This document shows positions 1 to 9,166 of a stretch of DNA of 46,963 nt, one piece after another. This DNA is from an uncultured Ruminococcus sp. (GTDB taxonomy: Bacteria; Bacillota; Clostridia; Oscillospirales; Ruminococcaceae). The stretch spans positions 1 through 46,963 of the forward strand of contig CAMKMD010000029.1 of assembly GCA_946413815.1 (NCBI GenBank), written 5' to 3'. The notes under the pieces are model-generated. The model was not told the origin of the DNA. It worked only from the letters and a program-made list of their open reading frames with translations, and did no database searches. The stretch's first letter is position 1; each line of letters opens with the position of its first letter. The translations under genes were made by a program, and so were the position numbers.

Positions 1-10
1 TTTTGAATTC

Positions 11-161
11 ACCCCTTGCGGAGCGCCTGAAGGCTATATGCGGGGCTTTGCCCCACACCCCACCAGAGGCTCTGCCTCTGGACTCCGCTAAAGGGCCGAA
101 GGCCCTTTAGAATCCCAAACGTTTGGTTTTAACGCTGAAACTTACTTTTTTGACAAGCTGA
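11..161. repeat. Dispersed palindromic repeat, copy A
   Basis: This non-coding stretch holds small GC-rich inverted repeats (GGGGCTTTGCCCC; CAGAGGCTCTGCCTCTG; AAAGGGCCGAAGGCCCTTT). It ends in a segment (103-158) that recurs nearly unchanged at 13735-13791, reading CCCTTTAGAATCCCAA, then CGTTTGGTTTTAACG, then TTTTTTGACAAGCTGA. Part of the same family recurs around 20060-20240. It contains no plausible gene. It is probably a genome-wide intergenic repeat family; its mobility is unknown. Confidence 0.6.
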
Positions 162-189
162 GGCTGTGTAACACTTAGTTACACAGCCT
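161..189. terminator. Bidirectional terminator-like hairpin
   Basis: A perfect 12-bp stem (AGGCTGTGTAAC / GTTACACAGCCT) with a 5-nt loop lies just downstream of the minus-strand gene that ends at 220. U-tracts are weak on the minus side. It resembles the terminator at 971-1001, which shares the AGGCTGTG core. Confidence 0.55.
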
Positions 190-219
190 TATCTTTTACC
201 ACCAGCTATTAATATCTAT

Positions 220-891
220 TTACTGTGCTTCAACAGTACTGTAGTTTTTGATCTCAACGTCTCTTTTTGTGAGTTCATTCTTTATGTATACAGGTATATC
301 TGAGCCGACTATCTCTACAAGTGTCAGTGACGGAAGGCCAAGAAGAGGAGTAAAATCATCACAATCAACATTTATCAGACACAGTTTTTCTAATTTAGGC
401 TTATTTCTGAGACCTGACAGATCTTTGATCTTCGTGTCTTTCGTCTGTATATACAGTAACTTCAAAGCCGCATTATCTGCAATAAAATCCAGATCCTCTG
501 CTTCAGCCGAAAGCATGACAAGCCAGAGTTCAGGAGAATTGCCGAGCGACGGAACTGTTCTCAGATAATGATCTGTTTCAGACGCACTGTTAAGCATAGT
601 CAGTACCCTCAGGTCAGTGAAATCTGTCAGGAATCCGACATTTGTAATACTTGAATCATTCACTATGAATCTTTCAACGCTGTTCAGATACTTCACATCT
701 GAAATATTCTTGTCGTTTATATTGTACCCATTAGCAGCGATCTCTGTGCAGGATCGTGTCACATATTTATATCCTATTCTGAGTATCACATGAGTTGCCC
801 TCAGGACTGCGAACAATATCACAAATGCAATGACAAGTATTACAGTGGATTTCAGAACTATGTTCTTTTTCTTTGCTGCTGTGTTTTCCAT
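220..891 (-). CDS. Membrane-anchored LRR-like protein, hypothetical
   Basis: The protein has 223 aa. A short basic N-terminus (KKK at 7-9) precedes one hydrophobic helix at about 12-36, so the rest is probably exposed on one side of the membrane. Residues 60-205 carry irregular leucine/isoleucine-spaced segments such as IKDLSGLRNKPKLEKLCL, which resemble degenerate bacterial leucine-rich repeats. No catalytic motif is visible. The ATG start at 891 has only a distant, weak ribosome-binding site (AAGGGG, 13 nt upstream), and a -10-like TATAAT lies at 944-949. It follows the pseudokinase gene after a terminator, so it is probably a separate unit. Its function is unknown; a protein-interaction role is a guess from the LRR-like pattern. 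Confidence 0.7.
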   Translation of the reverse strand: MENTAAKKKNIVLKSTVILVIAFVILFAVLRATHVILRIGYKYVTRSCTEIAANGYNINDKNISDVKYLNSVERFIVNDSSITNVGFLTDFTDLRVLTMLNSASETDHYLRTVPSLGNSPELWLVMLSAEAEDLDFIADNAALKLLYIQTKDTKIKDLSGLRNKPKLEKLCLINVDCDDFTPLLGLPSLTLVEIVGSDIPVYIKNELTKRDVEIKNYSTVEAQ

Positions 892-970
892 TTTACAGTT
901 TTCCCCTTTTATATCAGCTAAGGTGCCGGTTTCTGTTACATATATTATACCATATTGCCAGGATATAATA

Positions 971-1001
971 AAGGCTGTGCAGCTTTGTACTACACAGCCT
1001 T
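971..1001 (-). terminator. Rho-independent terminator of the PASTA pseudokinase gene
   Basis: A 9-bp stem AAGGCTGTG / CACAGCCTT, read on the minus strand, is followed by TATTATAT. It lies 8 nt beyond the stop codon of the gene ending at 1009. Confidence 0.65.
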
Positions 1002-1008
1002 CTTGTTA

Positions 1009-3267
1009 TTACCAGTAAGCGACCTCGCCGCCGTCTCCTGTGCCGCCGTTGTCGCCGCCCTCGCTCCAGTTGCCGGGATCGGGATTAACGGGTTCAGGCA
1101 TCACGGGATCGGGAACAACAGGATCAGGTGTGACAGGCGTATCGCCGCCTCCCTGCCAGTTGCCGCCGCCGGGATTAGCTCCGGCGCCGCCCTGACTGCC
1201 GCCGCCTCCGGGATTGCTTCCGCCGCCGGGGCTGATAACGCCGCCCTGACCGTTTCCGCCGCCGGAATAACCGGTAGCAGCCTGTGTTCCGGTGCTTATC
1301 GGAGGATCAGTTATCGCACTTGCGGTGACCGCCTCAGTCGCATAGTTGTTGTTATAGCTTTCTGTCTCAGAGGGACAGTAGTAAACTATCAGCTTGCTGT
1401 TGCTCTTGTTGCTGAAGTAATCGCCGGGGAATACCTCGTCATTGTCTATCATCAGCTTTGTTACTGTATTCGGTATGGACCACTCGTTTGCAGATGCGAT
1501 GAGTGAATAGCTGGAGATACCGGCTTCCTTCAGACGGTTCTCGTACTGCATTACAGTAAAGCCTTCGTATGCCGGGATTATTGCGGATTCCTTGCCCTTG
1601 CTGACCCATACTCTTACGGTGCAGCCCTGGGCTACCATCTCGCCGGGTTCGATATCCTGCTTGTAGATGACATCAGCCTCTTCATCATCGTTATATTCGT
1701 ATATAGCCTCGATGGTGAAGAAATCCTTGTATTTCTCAAGCGTGAGGTCATAGAACTTGCCCACCAGCTGCGGCATCTCGGTGTCAAGCTTGACTGTTGC
1801 CGCCTCTGTCGTCGATTCCTGATCCTCTATCATATCATCTGCCACCGATGAACCGTTGCCGGCAAGCTGAGCCCTGCCGGGATCAACGAGCTTAAGGAAG
1901 ATCAGTGCGATTATCATAAGTATCAGGAAGAGGAGTATCGCTACTATTACAGGCACCTTGAGTCTGTCAACGGTGTTGACCCTCTCGTACCTGTAATCAT
2001 CGTCATAGTCATCCTCCTGCTCATAACCGTAGCCGTAGGGTGCCTGCGGATCGTACTGCGGCGGATACGGCTGCTGATAAGGCACCTGCTCGTACTGCAC
2101 GGGCTGCTGCATATTCGGCTGGATCGGTGCAGCGGGCTGAACAGGCTGCGGATATACAGGCTGCTGCTGAGGCGGCGGAAGGATCTGCATATTCGGATCA
2201 GTCAGCTGGGCCGGTGCCGCACTGACGCCCTGGCCGGGTATTGAGGTATTCCTGGTGGCCTCGTTCTCAGCGCCTGCGTCATGCTTTATGGGCTTGACGG
2301 GACCGGGTGCTTCAAAAAGCCTTGTTACCAGCTCGGTGATAGTGTTTATCCTCTGCCTGCTCTTCAGGCGCATACCCTCCATGATGACATTGGAAACGTG
2401 CTGAGGGATTGTGCTGTTGAGGCTCTTAGGCTCGATAAGGTCGTCCTTTGTGAGCCTGTCCTTTGAGTCAGTGGGCATACAGCCCGTGAGGACACGGTAG
2501 AGCAGAGCACAGATGCCGTAAACATCTGTCCATGTGCCCTGATGGCTGCTGCTGCTCGGAGAATACTGCTCCGGTGCCGCATAGCCGCGGAAAAGCTCAT
2601 ACTCCATGCCGGCGTTGACTGTCCTTACGGAGGAAACGCTGAATCCGGCGAGCTTGAGCTCATTCTTCGGGGTTATAAACACCGTATCCGGACTTATGGC
2701 ACGGTGGATTATAGCATTGTTATGAAGAAGACTGATAGCTGTCAGGAGGGGCGGGAACAGCTTTGATGCCTTTTCCCAGCTCAGCTCGCCCGCATTGTCC
2801 TTCAGGTAATCCATCAGCTTCACGCCGTCGAAATGGGCAAAGATAGTGTAAGTGGTATTGTTCTCTGAGAACATATCGAGAACGGTAGGAAGGCTCGGGT
2901 TGTTGCGGAGCTTTACAAGAGACTTGTTGAGTTCTGTATATTCAGCCATGAAGGCCTTGTATTTCGCAAGGTTGTTGTAGTTGACGCTTATCGTGGCCTT
3001 GTTCCTTACACGCGTGCAAAGATTCACGGGCATATATTCCCGTATAATGACTTTGCCGCCGGTGGAGATATCATAACCGGTATAGGTCACGCCCTCACCG
3101 TTGCTGTCCATAAGGATGCCAACGAGATACCTGTCACGGAGTATGGTACCCGGGGTTATATACATGGGGTTGTTCGGCGTGGTATCATCATATCCGCATG
3201 AAGGGCAGATGTGCTTGTCCATATCGAATTTTTCCATGCACTTGTAACAGAATTTGCGCTCTCCCAA
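1009..3267 (-). CDS. Zinc-ribbon, pseudokinase, PASTA transmembrane protein
   Basis: The protein has 752 aa. In order: a zinc ribbon (C7, C10, C21, C24), a Ser/Thr-kinase fold (about 45-315), a Pro/Gln-rich cytoplasmic linker (330-425), one membrane helix (437-461), a PASTA domain (about 497-557), a degenerate second PASTA (563-632) and a Gly/Pro-rich tail. The fold keeps a glycine loop (GEGVTYTG) and an APE motif (AAPEQY, 230). The catalytic positions are changed: the beta-3 lysine is R76, HRD reads HRA (188-190), the catalytic Asn is T195, and DFG reads GFS (208-210). This predicts an inactive pseudokinase that senses cell wall through PASTA. The start is TTG at 3267, chosen because AAGGAGG lies 9 nt upstream and it precedes the zinc ribbon. 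A good promoter (3337-3365) drives it, divergent from pcrA. Confidence 0.88.
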   Translation of the reverse strand: MGERKFCYKCMEKFDMDKHICPSCGYDDTTPNNPMYITPGTILRDRYLVGILMDSNGEGVTYTGYDISTGGKVIIREYMPVNLCTRVRNKATISVNYNNLAKYKAFMAEYTELNKSLVKLRNNPSLPTVLDMFSENNTTYTIFAHFDGVKLMDYLKDNAGELSWEKASKLFPPLLTAISLLHNNAIIHRAISPDTVFITPKNELKLAGFSVSSVRTVNAGMEYELFRGYAAPEQYSPSSSSHQGTWTDVYGICALLYRVLTGCMPTDSKDRLTKDDLIEPKSLNSTIPQHVSNVIMEGMRLKSRQRINTITELVTRLFEAPGPVKPIKHDAGAENEATRNTSIPGQGVSAAPAQLTDPNMQILPPPQQQPVYPQPVQPAAPIQPNMQQPVQYEQVPYQQPYPPQYDPQAPYGYGYEQEDDYDDDYRYERVNTVDRLKVPVIVAILLFLILMIIALIFLKLVDPGRAQLAGNGSSVADDMIEDQESTTEAATVKLDTEMPQLVGKFYDLTLEKYKDFFTIEAIYEYNDDEEADVIYKQDIEPGEMVAQGCTVRVWVSKGKESAIIPAYEGFTVMQYENRLKEAGISSYSLIASANEWSIPNTVTKLMIDNDEVFPGDYFSNKSNSKLIVYYCPSETESYNNNYATEAVTASAITDPPISTGTQAATGYSGGGNGQGGVISPGGGSNPGGGGSQGGAGANPGGGNWQGGGDTPVTPDPVVPDPVMPEPVNPDPGNWSEGGDNGGTGDGGEVAYW

Positions 3268-3336
3268 AGCAGCTCCTCCTTTCTCTCTCTTTCGTCATGA
3301 AGACGCAGTTACAAATAATAGTACTGTATCATATCT

Positions 3337-3365
3337 ATTTTATCAGCATTCTATTGAAATGTCAA
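3337..3365 (-). promoter_or_regulatory. Promoter of the PASTA pseudokinase gene
   Basis: On the minus strand, TTGACA (3360-3365), 17 nt and TAAAAT (3337-3342) form a near-consensus SigA promoter 70 nt upstream of the TTG start. Confidence 0.75.
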
Positions 3366-3663
3366 CTACTTCTCATGTGATATTTCACTTTCGTCGGAAT
3401 TTGTATTTTTTTTGTAATTTTTAATTCTGTATTTGGTACACTTTTGTAATAATTCTATACAATCAATGTTTTCGCATAATTTACACTGCCGAAGCAATTA
3501 ATTATAAAATAAAACAATAAATAAGTCTTTTCAAACCAATGCAGATATGGTATAATAAAAACAAGGTCACAATAACGGCGGGGTGTTCCCGGGTATTCCA
3601 GTGCCTGCGGCCGCCGTGAGTATATACATTACCACAGCTACACTTTATCAATGGAGAGATATT
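3366..3663. other. AT-rich divergent intergenic region
   Basis: About 300 bp lie between the pseudokinase promoter and pcrA. The first 180 bp are very AT-rich with no visible gene or hairpin. A candidate plus-strand promoter for pcrA is TTTTCA (3528-3533), N17, TATAAT (3551-3556). The mRNA leader runs from about 3563 to the Shine-Dalgarno GGAGAG at 3653-3658. Confidence 0.55.
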
Positions 3664-6027
3664 ATGGACTCAATTACCTTCAAAGCCGCCAGACAGGCAG
3701 CGCTGAAAAAATATTTCAGCCGGATGAATGATATGCAGCAGGAGGCTGTATTCAGCATAAACGGTCCTGTGCTCGTGCTTGCGGGTGCAGGAAGCGGAAA
3801 GACTACCGTGATCGTAAACAGGATCGCAAATATGATAAATTTCGGAAACGCATACTACGATGACCGTGAGGGAAGTCAGGACGATATCAGGTTCCTTACG
3901 GACTATGCGGAAGGCAGGGAGGACGATATCGCCACCCTCCGTGACATCATCGCCTGCGATCCGATAAAGCCCTGGAATATCCTTGCCATCACCTTCACCA
4001 ACAAGGCGGCTGCCGAGCTCAAGGAGCGTCTGTCTGCCATGCTCGGTGAGGATGCGGGAAATGTTAACGCTTCGACCTTCCATTCAGCCTGTATGCGCAT
4101 ACTCCGCAGCGAGATAGGCGCTATCGGCTTCAGGAGCGATTTCACAATATACGATTCAGATGACAGCCAGCGTATGATAAAGAACTGCATGGCTGAGCTC
4201 GATATCTCCGAGAAGCAGTTCGCCCCCCGTGCAGCACTCAGCGAGATCAGCTTTGCAAAGGACAGGATGATCTCCCCCGAGGAGCTTCTTGATGAAGCCG
4301 GACAGGACTACAGGAAGAAGGCCATCGCAAAGCTCTACGCCCACTATATGAACCGTATGCGCGTAGCGAATGCCCTGGACTTCGATGATATCCTCTGCTT
4401 CACCGTGCAGATCTTCGAGCAGTTCCCCGAGGTGCTCGAGAAATACCGCAAGCGCTTTAAGTACATACTTGTGGATGAGTATCAGGATACCAACCATGTG
4501 CAGTTCCGCCTCGTTTCACTCCTCTCTCAGGAGCATAAGAACATCTGCGTAGTCGGAGACGATGACCAGAGCATATACAAGTTCAGAGGTGCAAATATTG
4601 AAAACATACTCGGCTTCGAGGATCAGTTCGAGGGTGCAAAGGTGATCCGCCTTGAGCAGAACTACCGCTCGACACAGACCGTCCTCGATGCTGCAAACGC
4701 TGTTATCGCCCACAACAGTGGCCGCAAGGAGAAGAAGCTCTGGACAGCCGGAGAAAAGGGCGAGAAGGTGCTCTGGTACAAGGCCTTTGACGAAAACGAC
4801 GAGGCTCAGTTCATAGCCGATACCATAAAGAAGAACTACAGTGAGACAGGCTGCTACGCCGACAACGCCGTGCTCTACCGCATGAACGCACAGTCCAACA
4901 CCATCGAGCGTGCGCTCACAAGAGCACAGATACCGTACAGGATCTACGGCGGTCTCCGATTCTTCGACCGCAAGGAGATAAAGGACGTAACCTCCTACCT
5001 TGCCTTTATCAACAATCACAGCGATATGCTCAGGTTCAGACGTATAATCAACGAGCCCAAGAGAGGCATCGGCGATTCAACTCTCGCCCTTATCGAGGAT
5101 ATCAGCCGTGATCTCGGAATATCCCCCTTCGAGGTCATCAGCACCTGCGATGACTTCGCCCCCCTCGCAAAGAAGACAACCGCCCTCAAGAGCGCCGCAG
5201 CCATGTTCGCCATGCTGACAGAGAAATCCGAGGAGCTCCCGCTTGATGAGTTCCTTGACCTCCTGCTCGACAAGACAGGATATCTCGACTACCTGGGCAC
5301 CCTTGAGAACGCAGAGACCAAGATAGAGAACGTACAGGAGCTCCGCAGCTCCATCGTACAGTATATGGAAACGGCAGAGGAACCCAGTCTCAGCGGATTC
5401 CTTGAGGAGGTAGCCCTCTACACAGAGGCTGACCGCGACAATACCACAGATGACAGAGTCACCCTGCTCACCATACACTCCGCAAAGGGCCTTGAATTCA
5501 CTAACGTATTTGTTACTGGAATGGAGGAGGGCATCTTCCCCGGCACTCGCTCACTCGACAGTGAGGACGATATGGAGGAGGAGCGCCGTCTTGCATACGT
5601 TGCCCTTACCCGTGCCAAGAAGCGCATATTCGTCACCAGTGCGAGCCAGCGAATGATATTCGGCCAGACACAGCGCAACGTGACCTCACGTTTCATAAAG
5701 GAGATAGGCAAGGAGCTTTACGACAAGCATGACAATGCCGCAGCCGTGCGCAGCAGGATAGAGGCAGATGCCGACAAGGCCGTGACAGAAGTCCATTCCT
5801 CCTCTCTCCAGCAGCAGCTCGCGCGCAACAAGATGCACGCAGGCGCAGCACCTAAGGATACCAATACCTATGCTCCCGGCGAGAGAGTCGCCCACAACAT
5901 CTTCGGCGAGGGCACCATCATCTCCGTGAAGCCTATGGGCGGCGATTCCATGCTGGAGATCGCATTTGACGGAGGCGCCGGCACCAAGAAGGTAATGGCA
6001 AATTTTGCAAGACTTAAAAAGCTCTGA
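3664..6027 (+). CDS. pcrA: ATP-dependent DNA helicase PcrA/UvrD
   Basis: This superfamily 1A 3'-5' helicase acts in DNA repair and replication-fork maintenance. The protein has 787 aa from the ATG at 3664, which has GGAGAG 5 nt upstream; an in-frame upstream extension to 3583 lacks a ribosome site. Visible motifs are Walker A AGAGSGKTT (40-48), TFTNKAA (motif Ia), DEYQDTN (Walker B), GDDDQSIYKFRGA (motif III), QNYRST (IV), TIHSAKGLEF (V) and YVALTRAKKR (VI). The C-terminus (about 730-787) has the PcrA Tudor-like module starting PGERVAHNIFGEG. Residues about 61-100 form an acidic insertion between motifs I and Ia that Bacillus PcrA lacks. It is first in a plus-strand run, 18 bp before pyk. Confidence 0.95.
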   Translation: MDSITFKAARQAALKKYFSRMNDMQQEAVFSINGPVLVLAGAGSGKTTVIVNRIANMINFGNAYYDDREGSQDDIRFLTDYAEGREDDIATLRDIIACDPIKPWNILAITFTNKAAAELKERLSAMLGEDAGNVNASTFHSACMRILRSEIGAIGFRSDFTIYDSDDSQRMIKNCMAELDISEKQFAPRAALSEISFAKDRMISPEELLDEAGQDYRKKAIAKLYAHYMNRMRVANALDFDDILCFTVQIFEQFPEVLEKYRKRFKYILVDEYQDTNHVQFRLVSLLSQEHKNICVVGDDDQSIYKFRGANIENILGFEDQFEGAKVIRLEQNYRSTQTVLDAANAVIAHNSGRKEKKLWTAGEKGEKVLWYKAFDENDEAQFIADTIKKNYSETGCYADNAVLYRMNAQSNTIERALTRAQIPYRIYGGLRFFDRKEIKDVTSYLAFINNHSDMLRFRRIINEPKRGIGDSTLALIEDISRDLGISPFEVISTCDDFAPLAKKTTALKSAAAMFAMLTEKSEELPLDEFLDLLLDKTGYLDYLGTLENAETKIENVQELRSSIVQYMETAEEPSLSGFLEEVALYTEADRDNTTDDRVTLLTIHSAKGLEFTNVFVTGMEEGIFPGTRSLDSEDDMEEERRLAYVALTRAKKRIFVTSASQRMIFGQTQRNVTSRFIKEIGKELYDKHDNAAAVRSRIEADADKAVTEVHSSSLQQQLARNKMHAGAAPKDTNTYAPGERVAHNIFGEGTIISVKPMGGDSMLEIAFDGGAGTKKVMANFARLKKL

Positions 6028-6045
6028 TCCGGAAGGAGATATACT

Positions 6046-7470
6046 ATGAGAAAGACCAAGATCGTCTGCACTATCGGACCCGCTACAGATGACGAAAACA
6101 TCATGCGTGAGCTGATGCTCGCCGGAATGAACGTTGCCCGCTTCAATTTTTCACACGGAGACTATGAGACCCATGAGAAGAGGTTCCGTGCCGTGGAGAG
6201 GCTGAGACAGGAGCTTGACCTCCCTATAGCCACCCTCCTCGATACAAAGGGGCCTGAGATACGTCTCGGAAAGTTCGTTGACGACAAGCCCGTTGAGATA
6301 CATGACGGCGATACCTACACCCTCACCACTGAGGATATCCCCTGCACAGCAGAGAAGGGCAGCGTCAGCTTCAAGAAGCTGCCCCGGGACGTTAGCATAG
6401 GAACACGCATACTCATCAATGACGGCGTCATCGAGCTTATCGCCGAGAAGGTCACTACAACTGAGATAGTCTGTAAGGTGGTACACGGCGGAAAGCTCTC
6501 AAACAACAAGGGCATCAATGTTCCCGGAGTTAAGCTCTCCATGCCTTACCTCAGCGAGAACGACATGAACGATCTTGAATTCGGTGCAAAGATGGGCTTC
6601 GACTTCATAGCCGCAAGCTTCGTCCGCACCGCCGCAGATATCAACTACCTCAGGAAATTCACACAGAGCCTCGGCTGGTTCGATGTGCGCATCATTGCAA
6701 AGATAGAGAACACCGACGGCGTTGAGAACATAGACGAGATACTCGAAGCCGCTGACGGCATCATGGTCGCCCGCGGAGATATGGGTGTCGAGATACCCTT
6801 CGAGCAGATACCGGCTATCCAGAAATCCCTTATCAAGAAGGGCTACAATGCCGGCAAGCAGGTAATAACCGCAACACAGATGCTCGAATCAATGATAACC
6901 AATCCCCGCCCCACACGTGCGGAGATAACTGATGTTGCCAATGCTCTCTATGACGGCACCAGCGCTATCATGCTCTCCGGCGAGACCGCCGCAGGCGCTT
7001 ACCCCGTGGAGACAGTGAAGACCATGGCTCTCATCGCAGAGACCACCGAGAACAATATAAACTACAAGGCTCGCTTCTCGTCAAGAAGAGCCGAGCAGAA
7101 CGGCAGTGTTGCGGAGGCTATCGCTCATGCGACGGTTACTACCGCACACGACCTCAACGCAAAGGCGATCATCACGGTATCACTCGGCGGACAGACTGCA
7201 CGCCTGATATCCAAGTACCGTCCGGACTGTCCTATCATCGGCTGTACCATGAGTGAAGTGGTATGCAGACAGATGAATATGAGCTGGGGCGTTGTCCCCT
7301 TCATAATAGACGAGAAGACGAGCACAGATGACCTCTTTGCCGCAGCCGTGGAAGCCGCAGAGAATCACAGACTCGTTGAGGACGGCGACCTTGTGGCTAT
7401 AACCGCAGGAGTTCCTCTCGGCGTATCGGGTACCACGAATCTTATGAAGGTTGAGAGGATAGGAAAATGA
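6046..7470 (+). CDS. pyk: Pyruvate kinase
   Basis: Pyruvate kinase converts phosphoenolpyruvate and ADP to pyruvate and ATP, the last step of glycolysis in the cytoplasm. The protein has 474 aa, the short form without the extra C-terminal PEP-utiliser-like domain of Bacillus Pyk. Signatures are RKTKIVCTIGPA at the N-terminus, NFSHG, LDTKGPEIRLG, the KIEN catalytic-lysine segment, VARGDMGVEIP and TATQMLESM. The start ATG has GGAAGGAGATAT just upstream, 18 bp after the pcrA stop. Its stop overlaps the next gene by 4 bp (ATGA), so the two are probably translationally coupled. Confidence 0.97.
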   Translation: MRKTKIVCTIGPATDDENIMRELMLAGMNVARFNFSHGDYETHEKRFRAVERLRQELDLPIATLLDTKGPEIRLGKFVDDKPVEIHDGDTYTLTTEDIPCTAEKGSVSFKKLPRDVSIGTRILINDGVIELIAEKVTTTEIVCKVVHGGKLSNNKGINVPGVKLSMPYLSENDMNDLEFGAKMGFDFIAASFVRTAADINYLRKFTQSLGWFDVRIIAKIENTDGVENIDEILEAADGIMVARGDMGVEIPFEQIPAIQKSLIKKGYNAGKQVITATQMLESMITNPRPTRAEITDVANALYDGTSAIMLSGETAAGAYPVETVKTMALIAETTENNINYKARFSSRRAEQNGSVAEAIAHATVTTAHDLNAKAIITVSLGGQTARLISKYRPDCPIIGCTMSEVVCRQMNMSWGVVPFIIDEKTSTDDLFAAAVEAAENHRLVEDGDLVAITAGVPLGVSGTTNLMKVERIGK

Positions 7471-8270
7471 AGCTGTCTGTTACGTTACGCAACAGGATAA
7501 CAGAGATAGCAGCCGGAATACTGCTTATTATCCTGACGCTTCAAGGTGCTTATTCTACCCTGCGGGTCTATGCTCCCGGTAATTCTGTCATTAATTCGTT
7601 TTCCGAAGCAGACGGACAGACACTGAGAATCATGGTGTTATTCCTGATCGCTTCACTGTTTTTCGCCGTGCTCGGAGTCATGCTCATATTCAGGGCCTAC
7701 CGTTTTCTGCCGCTGAAGATACTCTACTGCATCACTGCTATCGCCGTACTTGCAAACACCGGCGGCGGTATGCTGATAAGAGGCCTTTGCGGTGAGGAGC
7801 TCCTGAGTGATGCAAAGGAGATGCCCGCCTCATACATGATAAGGTACATGGCAGAGTCTCTGGTGATATGTGCAGTTATCGTTATCGGTCTTCTGTCGGT
7901 CAGCAGAAAGATCACCTGGAGAAGCCGCGGGGCGCTGCTTGCATACGCTTTCATAGCTCTGGTTTTACTGGCGCTCTTCAAGACGCTCGACCGTACTTAC
8001 CTCCTCATAGTGCTTCTCCCCTTCTTCATACAGGACAGCACCAATGAAAAGGATACAAAGGGCATTATCGGAAATGCTGCTCTTCTGATATCATTTATCC
8101 TGCCGTATATCATGTCTCTGATCTTCAGATTTACCGGCTACTCAGATACTGTTATAAAGGTACTGAACGTGATACTCATGATCCTTTGCTTCGTGGCTCC
8201 TTTTATGATATTTGAAAGGGATCCGAGAGAGGTCATCACCAACGTCAAGGAAAAGGCAGTAAAAAAATAA
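7467..8270 (+). CDS. Multi-pass membrane protein, hypothetical
   Basis: The 267-aa protein has about seven predicted hydrophobic segments (roughly 13-30, 50-72, 80-100, 130-150, 160-195, 200-220, 230-250) and a lysine-rich C-terminus (KEKAVKK). No known family motif is recognised. The start ATG overlaps the pyk stop by 4 bp, which implies translation coupled to pyk. The context gives no clear functional clue beyond co-expression. Confidence 0.75.
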   Translation: MKLSVTLRNRITEIAAGILLIILTLQGAYSTLRVYAPGNSVINSFSEADGQTLRIMVLFLIASLFFAVLGVMLIFRAYRFLPLKILYCITAIAVLANTGGGMLIRGLCGEELLSDAKEMPASYMIRYMAESLVICAVIVIGLLSVSRKITWRSRGALLAYAFIALVLLALFKTLDRTYLLIVLLPFFIQDSTNEKDTKGIIGNAALLISFILPYIMSLIFRFTGYSDTVIKVLNVILMILCFVAPFMIFERDPREVITNVKEKAVKK

Positions 8271-8296
8271 TCCCCGTCACCGGAAAGAGGTATTAT

Positions 8297-8818
8297 ATGT
8301 CAGCTACCATAACAACAGACCGTCTTATCCTCCGGCCGCTGACACTCGATGATGCTGATGCGGCATTCGAGTGGACAAGCGATGAGAGAGTGACTAAATA
8401 CATGATATACTGCACCCACGAAAACACAGATGTCACAAGGGAATGGCTCCGGACCATAAGTCCGCTTGATACTCATCTTGATTTCGGCTTTGTCCGCAAA
8501 AGCGACAACAAGCTCATAGGCTCCGGCGGCATTTACTACAAGCCGGACGGCTTCTGGGACTTCGGCTACAACCTCCGGTATGACTGCTGGAACATGGGCT
8601 ACGCTACGGAGGCAACACTTGCCATGATGGACTATGTACGCAGCGTCTTCAATGCAAAGTGGTTCCGCTCCGAGTGTGCAGTGGAGAATATCGGCTCGGC
8701 AAGAGTAATGGAAAAGTGCGGGCTGCATTTCGTCAGGAACGGTGAATACACCAAGGCTGACGGCGTGACGACCTATCCCACAAAGATATATGAACTGAAA
8801 GAAGGAAATGAATCATGA
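8297..8818 (+). CDS. GNAT family N-acetyltransferase (RimJ/RimL type)
   Basis: The protein has 173 aa. It starts with ITTDRLILRPLTLDDA, typical of RimJ/RimL-like acetyltransferases, and continues with the acetyl-CoA region (GYNLRYDCWNMGYATEA) and the C-terminal VENIGSARVMEKCGL segment. It transfers an acetyl group from acetyl-CoA to an amine; the substrate, which may be a protein N-terminus or a small molecule, cannot be read from the sequence. AAAGAGG precedes the ATG. Its stop overlaps the start of the next gene (ATGA). Confidence 0.88.
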   Translation: MSATITTDRLILRPLTLDDADAAFEWTSDERVTKYMIYCTHENTDVTREWLRTISPLDTHLDFGFVRKSDNKLIGSGGIYYKPDGFWDFGYNLRYDCWNMGYATEATLAMMDYVRSVFNAKWFRSECAVENIGSARVMEKCGLHFVRNGEYTKADGVTTYPTKIYELKEGNES

Positions 8819-9117
8819 TAAAACATATCGTTATGTTCAAACTGAAAGAGGCTGACGGAAGGAGCGAATATGAAAACGCCCTCGAGGCACAGAAGCGCTT
8901 CGATAACGTCATCGCAAACGTGAAGGAGCTGAAAAAGGGAGAGGTAGTGATCAACTCCAAGGACGCTCCCGAGAGCAACTACACCATCTCACTGCTCTGC
9001 GATTTCGACAGCATAGATGACCTCAACGCCTATCAGGTACACCCGGCTCACCTTGAGTTCGGCAAGTTCATCGGCAGCGTAAAGACCGACCGCGCCTGCA
9101 TAGACTACGAATACTGA
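8815..9117 (+). CDS. Dabb (stress-responsive A/B barrel) protein
   Basis: This 100-aa single-domain protein begins MIKHIVMFKLKE and contains a central DFDSIDDLNAYQVHPAH segment, the pattern of the Dabb dimeric alpha/beta-barrel family (PF07876). Members fold as ferredoxin-like dimers; biochemical roles vary and most bacterial ones are unassigned. It overlaps the upstream acetyltransferase by 4 bp. A modest hairpin (9125-9146) lies between it and folC. Confidence 0.85.
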   Translation: MIKHIVMFKLKEADGRSEYENALEAQKRFDNVIANVKELKKGEVVINSKDAPESNYTISLLCDFDSIDDLNAYQVHPAHLEFGKFIGSVKTDRACIDYEY

Positions 9118-9124
9118 TATCACA

Positions 9125-9146
9125 AGCCCTCGCTGAGACGGGGGCT
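9125..9146 (+). terminator. Weak hairpin between the Dabb gene and folC
   Basis: An 8-bp stem (AGCCCTCG / CGGGGGCT, with one G-T pair) is followed by a broken U-tract (GTTCCTTT). It may be an attenuating terminator, since folC begins only 20 nt later. Confidence 0.35.
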
Positions 9147-9166
9147 GTTCCTTTAAGGAGATAATC

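Noticed and set aside
955..1506. 183-codon plus-strand ORF over the end of the pseudokinase gene
   Set aside because: It is antisense to the Gly/Pro-rich tail of the PASTA protein; Ala-rich by base composition, with no ribosome site.
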